Below, piece by piece: positions 1 through 8,237 of a DNA stretch of 64,000 nt. The notes beneath the pieces are model-generated. The model was not told the origin of the DNA. It ran no database searches and was given only the letters and a program-made list of their open reading frames with translations. Origin of the DNA: Gammaproteobacteria bacterium (lineage in GTDB: Bacteria > Pseudomonadota > Gammaproteobacteria > Steroidobacterales > Steroidobacteraceae); the NCBI GenBank assembly GCA_017577615.1, contig PKRE01000002.1, positions 248,001-312,000 of the forward strand. Reading direction: 5' to 3'. Both the position numbers and the translations under genes were made by a program. The number at the start of each line of letters is the position of its first letter. Position 1 is the stretch's first letter.

Positions 1-1
1 C

Positions 2-859
2 GCAGTGGAGCTTCGCTCCGTAGAGTCGCCGATTGGGCTCGTGTTCGCCCTGGTGTTCATCATCGCCGGCGTCGCTTTCAAGTTCGGCGCGGTACCGTTC
101 CACATGTGGGTGCCCGACGTCTATCACGGCGCGCCGACGCCGGTGACGCTTTTCATCGGCGCAGCACCGAAGATTTCTTCGTTCGTGCTCGCCGTGCGCG
201 TGCTGGCCGAGGGGCTCGACTCGCTCGTGGCGAACTGGCAGGACATGCTGATCGTCATTTCCGTGCTTTCCATGGCGATCGGCAACATCGTTGCCATCGC
301 GCAGACGAACTTAAAGCGAATGCTCGCGTACTCCACCGTCTCGCACGTGGGTTTCATTCTGCTCGGCATCCTTGCCGGGACGAACGACGGTTACCGTGCG
401 GCGATGTACTACACCTTCGCGTACGTCATCATGAGCGTGGGCTCGTTTGGAATGATCCTGCTGCTCGCACGAGAAGGGTTCGAAGCCGATCGGATCGACG
501 ATTTCCGCGGACTCAATCGTAAGAGCCCGTGGTTCGCCGCTGTCATGCTGATGCTCATGTTCAGCACAGCCGGCGTGCCGCCGTTCATCGGTTTTTGGGC
601 AAAGGTGGAAGTCATTGCCGCGGTGCTCGACGTGGGGCTCGCTTGGCTTGCGGCGCTGGCGGTGCTGTTCTCGGTGATCGGCGCGTTCTACTACCTGCGC
701 GTGGTGAAGGTCATGTACTTTGACGAGCCGACCGACACCGTGGACATCCAGGCGGGCGGGACGTTACGTGCCGTCTTGAGCCTCAATGGCTTGGCGGTGC
801 TGGTACTTGGAATCGTGCCCTCCGTCCTCATTGACCTCTGCGTAAGGGCCTTGCCGTAG
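2..859 (+). CDS. nuoN: NADH-quinone oxidoreductase subunit N, C-terminal part
   Basis: This is the C-terminal ~285 residues of NuoN, one of the antiporter-like membrane subunits of proton-pumping respiratory complex I in the inner membrane. The frame is open at the window edge, so the start lies upstream; full-length NuoN is about 480 residues. Visible hallmarks are repeated hydrophobic helices and the segments FGAVPFHMWVPDVYHGAP, NLKRMLAYSTVSHVGF and STAGVPPFIGFW, which belong to the proton-translocation core and include the conserved Lys after FGAVPFH-type helices. It is expected to be the last gene of the nuo operon. The next gene on this strand is an initiator tRNA with its own promoter, so transcription of the following operon is probably independent. 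Confidence 0.95.
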   Translation, partial: AVELRSVESPIGLVFALVFIIAGVAFKFGAVPFHMWVPDVYHGAPTPVTLFIGAAPKISSFVLAVRVLAEGLDSLVANWQDMLIVISVLSMAIGNIVAIAQTNLKRMLAYSTVSHVGFILLGILAGTNDGYRAAMYYTFAYVIMSVGSFGMILLLAREGFEADRIDDFRGLNRKSPWFAAVMLMLMFSTAGVPPFIGFWAKVEVIAAVLDVGLAWLAALAVLFSVIGAFYYLRVVKVMYFDEPTDTVDIQAGGTLRAVLSLNGLAVLVLGIVPSVLIDLCVRALP

Positions 860-909
860 CCATGGTACGCACCGAGGTGAGCTTACGATTCTCCCTGGCC
901 GGTCCTTCC

Positions 910-938
910 TTGAAATCCTGGCTCGGCACCCTTACAAT
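910..938 (+). promoter_or_regulatory. sigma70 promoter for the tRNA-fMet/rimP-nusA operon
   Basis: A -35 TTGAAA (910-915) and a -10 TACAAT (933-938) are separated by an ideal 17 bp. The predicted start lies near 945, a few bases before the mature tRNA. The discriminator is GC-rich (TCGCGCC), typical of stable-RNA and translation promoters that are repressed by ppGpp/DksA. The same -10/discriminator string recurs at the rpsO promoter (7691). Confidence 0.8.
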
Positions 939-951
939 TCGCGCCTCTTGC

Positions 952-1028
<77 letters not shown>

Positions 1029-1039
1029 ACGAATTCGTC

Positions 1040-1064
1040 GCCCTCGCCTGTTGCCGGCGAGGGC
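1040..1064 (+). terminator. hairpin just after tRNA-fMet, no U-tract
   Basis: Perfect 9-bp inverted repeat GCCCTCGCC (1040-1048) and GGCGAGGGC (1056-1064) starting 12 nt after the tRNA CCA. No T-run follows, so it may be a processing or stability element rather than an intrinsic terminator. Confidence 0.5.
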
Positions 1065-1188
1065 GCTTAAAGCGAGGGCAGCAGCACGGCTATGATCTGC
1101 CGATCCTCGCTGCCACTCTCGCGAGTGGATACGCCGCGTGGGAGCTCGAGCCCGTGCGTTCGAGCAGGTGGCGCCAAGCTGTTGCTTG

Positions 1189-1213
1189 AAAGGCCCTCGA
1201 GAAGGGCCTTTTT
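1189..1213 (+). terminator. intrinsic terminator / attenuator 1 of the nusA operon leader
   Basis: Stem AAAGGCCC (1189-1196) with GGGCCTTT (1204-1211), a 7-nt loop, and a T5 run 1209-1213. It lies between the initiator tRNA and rimP, so read-through is needed for nusA/infB expression from the tRNA promoter. In E. coli the equivalent leader carries terminators used in NusA autoregulation; the same role here is inference. Confidence 0.8.
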
Positions 1214-1313
1214 GGTTTCTTGAGGCGGTTGAGAGTGCGTTCGACAGCCTGATTTATGACGGAAGCCGGATGAGGTTCCAGGGCCGCATCCGGTGAGGAA
1301 AGGATGTGACAAG

Positions 1314-1337
1314 AATGGGCCTTGGGGCCCATTTTTT
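1314..1337 (+). terminator. intrinsic terminator / attenuator 2 of the nusA operon leader
   Basis: Stem AATGGGCC (1314-1321) with GGCCCATT (1326-1333), loop TTGG, then a T-run (1332-1337). It sits 45 bp before the rimP start. Together with the hairpin at 1189 it forms a tandem pair in a 353-bp gap with no convincing gene (1029-1381). Confidence 0.85.
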
Positions 1338-1381
1338 GTTTCTGCAGTTGGCAATTGGCGGGCTTAGGGCCGGAGGTGCGC

Positions 1382-1828
1382 ATGCGAGAACAACTGTCCG
1401 AGCTACTGGGCCCGCTCGTATCCGAGCTCGGGTACGAGCTGTGGGAACTGGAGTACGTACAGCGCCGCGGGGGGAGTCTTCTGCGCCTGTACATCGATTC
1501 ACCTAGGGGGATCACGCTCGATGACTGCGAACGCGTCAGCCACGCAGTGAGCGAGCGCCTCGACGCTGTCGACCCGATCCCGGACCGCTACGTGCTCGAG
1601 GTGTCCTCACCTGGCGTGGACCGAGTGCTGCGTACGCCGGCCCATTTCGAGCGTTTCACCGGTGAGCGCGTACGCGTGGAGATGATGCGTCCAATTGAGG
1701 GACGAAAGCGTTTTCTCGGGTGGCTGCTTGCTGTTGACGAGCGTGAGATTACGTTGAACGTGGACGGCGGTAGGGTGATCCTGCCGCTCGACGAAATACA
1801 CAAGGCGCGGTTGGCGCCGGATCTATAG
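1382..1828 (+). CDS. rimP: ribosome maturation factor RimP
   Basis: A 148-residue protein needed for 30S subunit maturation in the cytoplasm. It starts MREQLSELLGPLVSELGYEL and contains the family segment LEVSSPGVDRVLR in the N-terminal domain, followed by a small SH3-like C-terminal domain rich in beta-strand pattern. Length is normal (E. coli about 150). The ATG at 1382 is chosen over an upstream in-frame non-ATG start at 1322 because GGAGG lies a few bases upstream and because the alternative would run through the terminator hairpin. It is the first protein gene of the rimP-nusA-infB operon, with 36 bp before nusA. Confidence 0.95.
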   Translation: MREQLSELLGPLVSELGYELWELEYVQRRGGSLLRLYIDSPRGITLDDCERVSHAVSERLDAVDPIPDRYVLEVSSPGVDRVLRTPAHFERFTGERVRVEMMRPIEGRKRFLGWLLAVDEREITLNVDGGRVILPLDEIHKARLAPDL

Positions 1829-1864
1829 ATGGAGCTTGGTGGAGCTCGGAGCGGAGTTCGCACG

Positions 1865-3376
1865 ATGAACAAAGAGATTTTGATGGTTGTCGATGCGGTA
1901 TCGAACGAGAAGGGCGTCGACAAGGAGATCATCTTTGAAGCGCTCGAGGCCGCGCTCGCTTCGGCTACGCGCAAACGCTATGGAGAGGACATTGACGTGC
2001 GCGTCTCCATCAACCGCAAGACGGGCGACTACGATACCTGGCGCCGCTGGAAGGTGTTCGCGGACGATTCCACCGAGCTCGAGAACCCCGAGCGGGAGCT
2101 GCGACTCGAGGACGCTCTGGAGATTTCCAAGGATGCCAAGGTGGGCGGCTACGTCGAGGTGCCGTTGGAATCCGTTGCCTTTGGACGCATTGCGGCGCAG
2201 ACGGCCAAGCAGGTCATCGTCCAAAAGGTGCGGGAGGCCGAGCGTGCCCAGGTTGTCGAGGAGTACAAGAACCGTGTCGGTACTCTCGTATCCGGCATCG
2301 TCAAGCGCGTGGACCGCAACGGCGTGTACGTCGATCTGGGAGGCAACGCGGAGGGCTTTATTCCGCGCGACCAGATGATCCCGCGCGAGCCGATCCGGGC
2401 GCAGGATCGCATCAAGGCGTACCTGAAAGAGGTCCGTTCCGAGCCGCGAGGTCCGCAGCTTTTTCTCTCGCGTACCGCCCCGGAGTTCCTCATTGAGCTG
2501 TTCAAGCTCGAGGTGCCGGAGGTCGGACAAGGCCTCATCGAGATCCTCGGCGCGGCTCGCGATCCGGGAGTTCGCGCAAAAATTGCAGTCAAGAGCAATG
2601 ACCCGCGGATCGACCCCGTCGGAGCGTGCGTCGGGATGCGGGGTTCGCGCGTGCAGGCGGTGTCCAACGAGATCGCCGGCGAGCGCGTCGACATCATTCT
2701 GTACGACGAGAATCCTGCCCAGTTTGTCATCAACGCGATGGCGCCGGCGGAGGTGGTGTCGATCATCGTTGACGAAGACTCGCACTCCATGGACATCGCC
2801 GTCACCGAGGAGAAGCTGTCACAGGCGATCGGTCGCGGTGGACAGAACATTCGACTCGCCAGCGAGCTCACCGGCTGGGAGCTCAACGTCATGACGGAGC
2901 AGGCGGCCGAGGAGAAGAGCGAGGGCGAGTCGCGTCAGCTCATGCAAATGTTCATGGAGCAGCTCGATGTCGATGAGGACGTGGCGCAGATCCTCGTACA
3001 GGAAGGGTTCTCCACGATCGAGGAGATCGCCTACGTACCTGCTTCGGAGCTGAGCGACATCGAGGAGTTTGACGAGGAGATCGTCAAGGAGCTGCGTAGT
3101 CGGGCCCGCGATGTGCTGCTCACCCAAGCCATTGCGAGCGAGGAAAAGCTCCGCAATGCCAAGCCCGCAGAGGACTTGCTGCAGGTCGAGGGCATGGACG
3201 AGCGCTTGGCCAAGGAGCTGGCGATCCGCGGCATCGTGACGCGCGAAGACCTCGCAGAGCAGTCGGTCGACGATCTGCTGGAAATCGAGGGCATCGATGC
3301 GGAACGTGCCGGAGCGCTCATCATGGCTGCGCGCAAACATTGGTTCGAGTCGGCTGGACAGGGACAGCAGGCTTGA
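1865..3376 (+). CDS. nusA: transcription termination/antitermination factor NusA
   Basis: A 503-residue RNA-polymerase-binding elongation factor acting in pausing, termination and antitermination. Order of domains: N-terminal RNAP-binding domain (about 1-130), S1 domain (about 135-200, VSGIVKRVDRNGVYVDLGG), two KH domains (about 230-345, with VGMRGSRVQAV and AIGRGGQNIRLASEL), then two C-terminal acidic helix-hairpin-helix repeats (about 365-500). The two acidic repeats are the gammaproteobacterial form. The ATG at 1865 is preferred to an in-frame start at 1829 because MNKEILMVVDAVSNEKG aligns with known NusA N-termini. The leader hairpins upstream of rimP suggest autoregulation. Confidence 0.97.
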   Translation: MNKEILMVVDAVSNEKGVDKEIIFEALEAALASATRKRYGEDIDVRVSINRKTGDYDTWRRWKVFADDSTELENPERELRLEDALEISKDAKVGGYVEVPLESVAFGRIAAQTAKQVIVQKVREAERAQVVEEYKNRVGTLVSGIVKRVDRNGVYVDLGGNAEGFIPRDQMIPREPIRAQDRIKAYLKEVRSEPRGPQLFLSRTAPEFLIELFKLEVPEVGQGLIEILGAARDPGVRAKIAVKSNDPRIDPVGACVGMRGSRVQAVSNEIAGERVDIILYDENPAQFVINAMAPAEVVSIIVDEDSHSMDIAVTEEKLSQAIGRGGQNIRLASELTGWELNVMTEQAAEEKSEGESRQLMQMFMEQLDVDEDVAQILVQEGFSTIEEIAYVPASELSDIEEFDEEIVKELRSRARDVLLTQAIASEEKLRNAKPAEDLLQVEGMDERLAKELAIRGIVTREDLAEQSVDDLLEIEGIDAERAGALIMAARKHWFESAGQGQQA

Positions 3377-3522
3377 GACGAGCGCGGCCCGACTTATTCT
3401 TGGATAAAGATGACGGATAGACGAACGACGACAGTGCCCGGTGGGTGTCGAGTCTTGAAGCCGCCGTTCCGGGCGAATGGCGGAGGTTCGTGGCTGTCCG
3501 GACGGAACGCGGAGGGCGGTTC

Positions 3523-6183
3523 ATGGCGGATGTGACGGTTAGCCAGTTTGCCGAAGTGCTGAAAGTGCCGGTCGAGCGCTTGCTGATGCAGCTCGATGAA
3601 GCGGGCATTCGTGTGTCCGGCGCCGACGACACGATCAGCGACGAGGCCAAGATGGAACTGTTGACGTATCTGCGCCGCGCTCGTGGCCGGGGGGACGATC
3701 CTGCGCCTCGCAAGATCACGTTGAAGCGCAAGTCTCAAGGCGAGATCAAGGTGGCATCGGCACAAGGCCGTTCGCGCACGGTCAACGTGGAGGTGCGCCG
3801 CAAGAAGACGTATCTCAACCGCAGCGTCCTGGAGGAGCAGGCCCGCGCTCAGCAGGAACGCGCCCAGCAGCGTGCCCAGCAGGAACGCGCGGAGCAAGAG
3901 CGCGCTCAGCAGGAACATCAGCAACAAGAAGCGGAAAAGCAACGGCAGCAGGCCGAGCAGCTGGTGCAGGCGGCGCCGCAGCCGCAAGCTCAAGAAGAAG
4001 CGGCTGCCGCGGAGCAACAGCTTGACGCCGATCGCGAGCGCGCGGAAGCCGAAGCGCGCGAGGCGGAGGAACGCCGTCGCCGCGAGGAGGCGGAAGCCGA
4101 GGCTCAACGTCGCGCGGAAGAGGAAGCGCGCAGGCTGGCCGAGGAGAACGAACGCTTGTTGCGCGAGAAAACGGAAGCCGAGCTGCGCGAAGCTGCGCTG
4201 GCAGCCATTCAAGCTGCGGCAGCCCAGGCTGTCGAGGCCGCTCGAGCACAGGAGCGTCAACGCGAACGTGAACGCGAGCGCGAGCCGGCACCGCGACGCC
4301 AGGAGTTGCACGTCTCGAGCGATGCGAGCGCGCGTTTCAAGAAAAAGAAGCAGTCACAGGCAGCGCGGTCGCGTCGTCCGCTACAGCTCAACGTCGCCAC
4401 TCAGCACGGCTTCGAGCGCCCGGCTGCACCCGTCAAGCTGAAGGTGCAGATCGGCGAGACGATCACGGTCGGGGAGCTCGCCCAGCGAATGGCCGTGAAG
4501 GCGAACGAAGTCATCAAGACGATGATGAACATGGGTGTGATTGCGACGATCAATCAGCCCATCGACCAGGATACCGCCGTGCTCGTCGTCGAAGAGTTCG
4601 GTCACACGCCGGTGCTCGTTCGCGAGAGTGCGATCGAGGAGGATTTGCAGGCGCTCGACGAATCGGTCGAACTGGCACCGCGCCCGCCGGTGGTCACGGT
4701 CATGGGTCACGTCGACCACGGCAAGACCTCGCTGCTCGACTACATCCGCCGCACGAAGGTTGCTGCAGGTGAAGCTGGCGGAATCACGCAGCACATCGGC
4801 GCTTACCAGGTGAAGACTGACAAGGGCTTGATCACGTTTCTCGATACGCCCGGTCACGCGGCGTTCACCGCCATGCGCGCACGGGGTGCGCAGGTCACGG
4901 ATATCGTCGTGCTGGTGGTTGCAGCCGACGACGGTGTCATGCCGCAAACGATCGAGGCGATCCAGCACGCGCGGGCTGCGGAAGTACCCATCGTCGTCGC
5001 AATCAACAAGATGGACAAGCCCGAGGCAGACCCGGATCGCGTGCGCAACGAGCTTGCCCAGCAGAACCTGATTCCCGAGGAGTGGGGCGGCGATACTCTG
5101 TACGTCCAGGTATCGGCGCGCACGGGGCAGGGCATCGACGAGCTCCTCGATGCGATTTCCCTGCAGGCTGAGCTGCTCGAGCTCAAGGCAGCTCATAGCG
5201 GTCCGGCAGCCGGTGTCGTAATCGAGTCGGCCGTGGAGAAGGGACGCGGCGCGGTTGCGACCGTGCTGATCAAGCGTGGCAAGCTCAAGCCGGGCGACCC
5301 GATCATTGCCGGTCAAGAGTTCGGACGTGTGCGTGCGATGTTCAACGAGACCGGACAGCAGGTGACGGAAGCCGGCCCCTCCTCGCCAGTCGTCGTGCTC
5401 GGTTTGTCGGGCGCACCGAAGGCAGGTGACGAGTTGCTTGTCGTCGAGAGCGAACGCAAGGCGCGTGAGGTGGCGCTCTATCGCCAAGGCAAGTTCCGCG
5501 ACACGAAGCTTGCCAAGCAAGCGCCGACCAAGATCGAAGACATGCTGTCGCAGATGGGCGATGGCAAGACCGCGACGATTCAGATCGTGCTCAAGGCGGA
5601 TGTGCAGGGTACCGCCGAGGCGCTGCGCGATGCCTTGACGAAGCTGTCGACGGACGAGGTTGCGGTCAAAGTGATCTCGAGCGGCATCGGTGGCATCACC
5701 GAGTCGGACGTTACCTTGGCGCACGCGTCGAATGCTCGCATCATTGGTTTCAATGTGCGTGCGGATAATGCCGCTCGCAACATGATCAAGGAGACCGGTG
5801 TCGACGTCCGCTACTACAGCATCATCTACGAGGCAATCGAGGATGTGAAACAGGCGGTGGCGGGCATGCTCGAGCCAGAGATCAAGGAGCAGATCATCGG
5901 GCTCGCAGAGGTACGCGAGGTGTTCCGCTCGAGCAAGTTCGGCACTGTGGCCGGCTGCATGGTTGTCGACGGCCATGTCCGTCGCAACAACCCGATCCGC
6001 GTGTTGCGTAATAACGTGGTTATCTTCGAAGGCGAGCTCGAATCGCTACGCCGCTTCAAGGACGACGTCAATGAGGTGCGCGCGGGCATGGAGTGCGGTA
6101 TCGCGGTCCGCGGCTACAACGACGTGCGAGTCGGCGATCAAATCGAGTGCTACTCGCGCATCGAGGTTGCGCGGACGGTGTAA
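3523..6183 (+). CDS. infB: translation initiation factor IF-2
   Basis: An 886-residue GTPase that delivers fMet-tRNA to the 30S P site and promotes subunit joining. The N-terminus (MADVTVSQFAEVLKVPVERL) is the IF2 N1 domain. Residues about 100-290 are a highly charged Ala/Glu/Arg/Gln-rich coiled-coil linker. The G domain shows GHVDHGKTS (G1), DTPGHAAF (G3) and NKMD (G4), followed by domains II-IV. Length is close to E. coli IF2-alpha (890). The start at ATG 3523 has GGAGG 7-12 nt upstream. An in-frame upstream start (3445) would add 26 residues without similarity. It follows nusA by 146 bp, in the same operon as initiator tRNA. Confidence 0.97.
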   Translation: MADVTVSQFAEVLKVPVERLLMQLDEAGIRVSGADDTISDEAKMELLTYLRRARGRGDDPAPRKITLKRKSQGEIKVASAQGRSRTVNVEVRRKKTYLNRSVLEEQARAQQERAQQRAQQERAEQERAQQEHQQQEAEKQRQQAEQLVQAAPQPQAQEEAAAAEQQLDADRERAEAEAREAEERRRREEAEAEAQRRAEEEARRLAEENERLLREKTEAELREAALAAIQAAAAQAVEAARAQERQREREREREPAPRRQELHVSSDASARFKKKKQSQAARSRRPLQLNVATQHGFERPAAPVKLKVQIGETITVGELAQRMAVKANEVIKTMMNMGVIATINQPIDQDTAVLVVEEFGHTPVLVRESAIEEDLQALDESVELAPRPPVVTVMGHVDHGKTSLLDYIRRTKVAAGEAGGITQHIGAYQVKTDKGLITFLDTPGHAAFTAMRARGAQVTDIVVLVVAADDGVMPQTIEAIQHARAAEVPIVVAINKMDKPEADPDRVRNELAQQNLIPEEWGGDTLYVQVSARTGQGIDELLDAISLQAELLELKAAHSGPAAGVVIESAVEKGRGAVATVLIKRGKLKPGDPIIAGQEFGRVRAMFNETGQQVTEAGPSSPVVVLGLSGAPKAGDELLVVESERKAREVALYRQGKFRDTKLAKQAPTKIEDMLSQMGDGKTATIQIVLKADVQGTAEALRDALTKLSTDEVAVKVISSGIGGITESDVTLAHASNARIIGFNVRADNAARNMIKETGVDVRYYSIIYEAIEDVKQAVAGMLEPEIKEQIIGLAEVREVFRSSKFGTVAGCMVVDGHVRRNNPIRVLRNNVVIFEGELESLRRFKDDVNEVRAGMECGIAVRGYNDVRVGDQIECYSRIEVARTV

Positions 6184-6207
6184 CGTTTTTCGGACCAAGC
6201 ACTGCCT

Positions 6208-6231
6208 AGCCCGCCGGCATGCCGGCGGGCT
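6208..6231. terminator. palindromic hairpin between infB and rbfA
   Basis: Perfect palindrome with arms AGCCCGCCGGC (6208-6218) and GCCGGCGGGCT (6221-6231). There is no T-run downstream. It may attenuate or protect the infB mRNA 3' end rather than stop transcription. Confidence 0.5.
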
Positions 6232-6299
6232 GCCCGTCGAACTCAGGCCGGCGCGCGATCGTTTTCACCTCGACGAGCGCGCCACATCGGAAATCTTCT

Positions 6300-6686
6300 A
6301 TGCCATCGAAATCCTATCCGCGAAGTCGCCGCGTCGCGCAGCAACTACAGCGCGCGCTGAGCGAGATCATGCGCCGCGAGCTGCGCGACCCTCGGCTCGG
6401 CATGGTCACGGTGACCGAGGTGCGCATGTCGAGCGATCTTGCGTACGCAACGGTTTATTACTCCGTGCTGGGGGATTCGGGAGAGGCCCAGGCGATCCTC
6501 GACAAGGCAGCGCCCCAGCTGCGCGGCCCGGTAGGTCGTGCGCTGGGTCTGCGGCATAGTCCGGAGCTGCGTTTCGTCAAGGACGAGCTCATCGAGGGCG
6601 GAGCAAGGCTCACGGAGCTGATCAATCAAGCCGTGAAGGAAGATGAGGCCAGGCGCCGTCAGGCTGAGCAGTCAGAGGGCGAATAA
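6300..6686 (+). CDS. rbfA: ribosome-binding factor A
   Basis: A 128-residue KH-fold protein that binds the 30S subunit late in 16S rRNA maturation and helps cold adaptation. It begins MPSKSYPRSRRVAQQLQRAL and carries the typical ELRDPRLGMVTVTEVRMSSD segment and the C-terminal RHSPELRFVKDELIEGG segment. Length is normal. ATG 6300 is selected; an in-frame ATG at 6219 would start inside the infB-rbfA hairpin and add unconserved residues. The ribosome-binding site is weak, so translation may depend on upstream transcript structure. Same operon as infB and truB. Confidence 0.95.
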   Translation: MPSKSYPRSRRVAQQLQRALSEIMRRELRDPRLGMVTVTEVRMSSDLAYATVYYSVLGDSGEAQAILDKAAPQLRGPVGRALGLRHSPELRFVKDELIEGGARLTELINQAVKEDEARRRQAEQSEGE

Positions 6687-6697
6687 ACGTTCGTTCG

Positions 6698-7654
6698 ATG
6701 TCCAAGCCAAGTCGTTCTTACCGCGATGTCGACGGCATTCTGCTGCTCGATAAGCCGATCGGAAGGTCGTCGAACGCCGCACTGCAGGAGGCACGAAGAC
6801 TTTTCGGTGCCCGCAAGGCCGGGCACGCCGGTAGTCTCGATCCCCTCGCGTCAGGCATGTTGCCAGTGGCCTTCGGCCAGGCCACCAAGGTGTGCGGCCG
6901 ACTGCTGGGCGCTGGTAAGACTTACCGCGTGCGGGTGCGGCTTGGCGCACGCACGGAATCGGGCGATCGTGAGTCGCCGATCGTCGAGCGCGCGCCTGTC
7001 CCAGCGCTGACGGTGGAGGATGTCGATCGGGTTCTGAAGGGGTTTGAGGGAGAGCAGACGCAGATCCCTCCCATGCATTCGGCCCTCAAGTTCGAAGGGA
7101 AACGTCTTTATGAGCTGGCTCGGCGCGGAATCACGGTCGATCGTGCTCCCCGTCGCATCGTCCTTCGCAACCTGCAGCGCATCGCATACAGTGGCGAGGT
7201 GCTCGAGTTCGAGGTCCATTGCTCGAAGGGCACGTACGTTCGCACGCTCGCAGAGGACATCGCCGCGCGTCTGGGCACCCTCGGGCACGTAGAGGAGCTG
7301 CGCCGCCTGAGCGTGGATCCCTTCGGTGGGTTTCCGATGTACACCATCGAGGATCTCACCAGAATGAGCAGCAACGAGCGGGACGCCGTGCTGCTTGCCC
7401 CCGACATGGCGTTCAGTGACCTGCCGCGGGTGGATCTGGCTGGCGACGCGGAACGTCGCGTGCTCTTCGGACAGACTGTCGAGTGGCCCGGATCCGGCAA
7501 ATTCGTTGGGCAAGCGCGGGCTTACGGCACGGGAGGGCGCTTTCTAGGGTTGGTCGAGACGCAGCCCGGGAACCGTATGAGACCGGTGCGATTGTTCGTA
7601 CGACCAGAGCCCGAGGGACGGGCGGGTGCGAGCCGGGCCGTTCAAGGTGCGTAA
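6698..7654 (+). CDS. truB: tRNA pseudouridine(55) synthase
   Basis: A 318-residue enzyme that isomerises U55 in the T-loop of nearly all tRNAs. The catalytic motif is GSLDPLASGML with the nucleophilic Asp at about residue 48; the TruB N-terminal domain, the ACT-like thumb region and a C-terminal PUA-like domain follow in normal order. The start is 11 bp after the rbfA stop, which supports co-transcription. This enzyme has an intact catalytic Asp, in contrast with the RluB-like protein at 25984-26850. Confidence 0.96.
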   Translation: MSKPSRSYRDVDGILLLDKPIGRSSNAALQEARRLFGARKAGHAGSLDPLASGMLPVAFGQATKVCGRLLGAGKTYRVRVRLGARTESGDRESPIVERAPVPALTVEDVDRVLKGFEGEQTQIPPMHSALKFEGKRLYELARRGITVDRAPRRIVLRNLQRIAYSGEVLEFEVHCSKGTYVRTLAEDIAARLGTLGHVEELRRLSVDPFGGFPMYTIEDLTRMSSNERDAVLLAPDMAFSDLPRVDLAGDAERRVLFGQTVEWPGSGKFVGQARAYGTGGRFLGLVETQPGNRMRPVRLFVRPEPEGRAGASRAVQGA

Positions 7655-7668
7655 TATCGCGGTTTTGC

Positions 7669-7696
7669 TTGAGATTATCGGCCGCGCGAGTACAAT
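7669..7696 (+). promoter_or_regulatory. sigma70 promoter for rpsO-pnp
   Basis: TTGAGA (7669-7674), 16 bp, TACAAT (7691-7696), followed by GCGCGCCTC, a GC-rich discriminator almost identical to the one at 939. This gives rpsO its own promoter within the operon, as in E. coli. Confidence 0.75.
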
Positions 7697-7771
7697 GCGC
7701 GCCTCTTTAAATGGGCTGAGTTAAAATAGATGCAGGCTCCTGGACGGGGCCTTATCGAGGATTGGGCAACA

Positions 7772-8041
7772 ATGGCATTGTCACGCGAGCAGAAGTGCGA
7801 AATCGTCGAGCAGTATCGGCGCAACAGCAAGGACACCGGGTCGCCGGAGGTCCAGATTGCGCTGTTGTCAGCGCGAATCAACGGTCTTGGCGAGCACTTC
7901 AGCACGCACAAGCGCGATCACGCCTCGCGCCGCGGTCTGCTCAGGATGGTCAATCAACGGCGCAAGCTCCTCGACTACCTGAAACGTACTGCTCCCGAGC
8001 GCTATCAGGACATCGTTTCTCGGCTTGGTTTGCGGCGCTAG
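7772..8041 (+). CDS. rpsO: 30S ribosomal protein S15
   Basis: An 89-residue primary rRNA-binding protein of the 30S central domain. The conserved segments KDTGSPEVQIALLSARI and SRRGLLRMVNQRRKLLDYLK are intact and the protein ends RLGLRR as in E. coli, with identical length. ATG 7772 is chosen because MALSREQK matches S15 N-termini; an in-frame ATG at 7730 would add 14 residues. It has its own promoter at 7669 and is followed by pnp, as in enterobacteria. Confidence 0.97.
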   Translation: MALSREQKCEIVEQYRRNSKDTGSPEVQIALLSARINGLGEHFSTHKRDHASRRGLLRMVNQRRKLLDYLKRTAPERYQDIVSRLGLRR

Positions 8042-8126
8042 AACGTCGTACCGAACGCACTTGGTCAATTCGCACGATCGATAGCCACCCATCCCAGCCG
8101 CCCGGTCGCTCCGATCCCGTCGTGAT

Positions 8127-8225
8127 GATTCTGCAACAGAATCCGCAGCGTACGGTCGAATCGAAGGGCTGTGGCGGCTTTTGTGTTTCTTCAGCAGTCG
8201 TAGTAGCCGGCGCAGTCACGCCGGC
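8127..8225 (+). promoter_or_regulatory. rpsO-pnp intercistronic leader with two hairpins
   Basis: Within the 196-bp gap between rpsO and pnp there are two inverted repeats: GATTCTG (8127-8133) with CAGAATC (8137-8143), and GCCGGC (8206-8211) with GCCGGC (8220-8225), the latter ending directly before the pnp ribosome-binding site. In E. coli the pnp leader forms an RNase III stem-loop used for PNPase autoregulation. These hairpins are candidates for an equivalent, but the sequence alone does not prove it. Confidence 0.45.
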
Positions 8226-8237
8226 GTAGGAAACGTC

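Noticed and set aside
1084..1182. tRNA-like 3' end (GTTCGA...CCA) after tRNA-fMet
   Set aside because: The putative T-arm and acceptor stem do not pair and no complete cloverleaf can be drawn.
4381..5976. 531-codon open frame antisense to infB
   Set aside because: Shadow of the conserved infB reading frame; His/Asp/Leu-rich composition typical of antisense to GC-rich genes.
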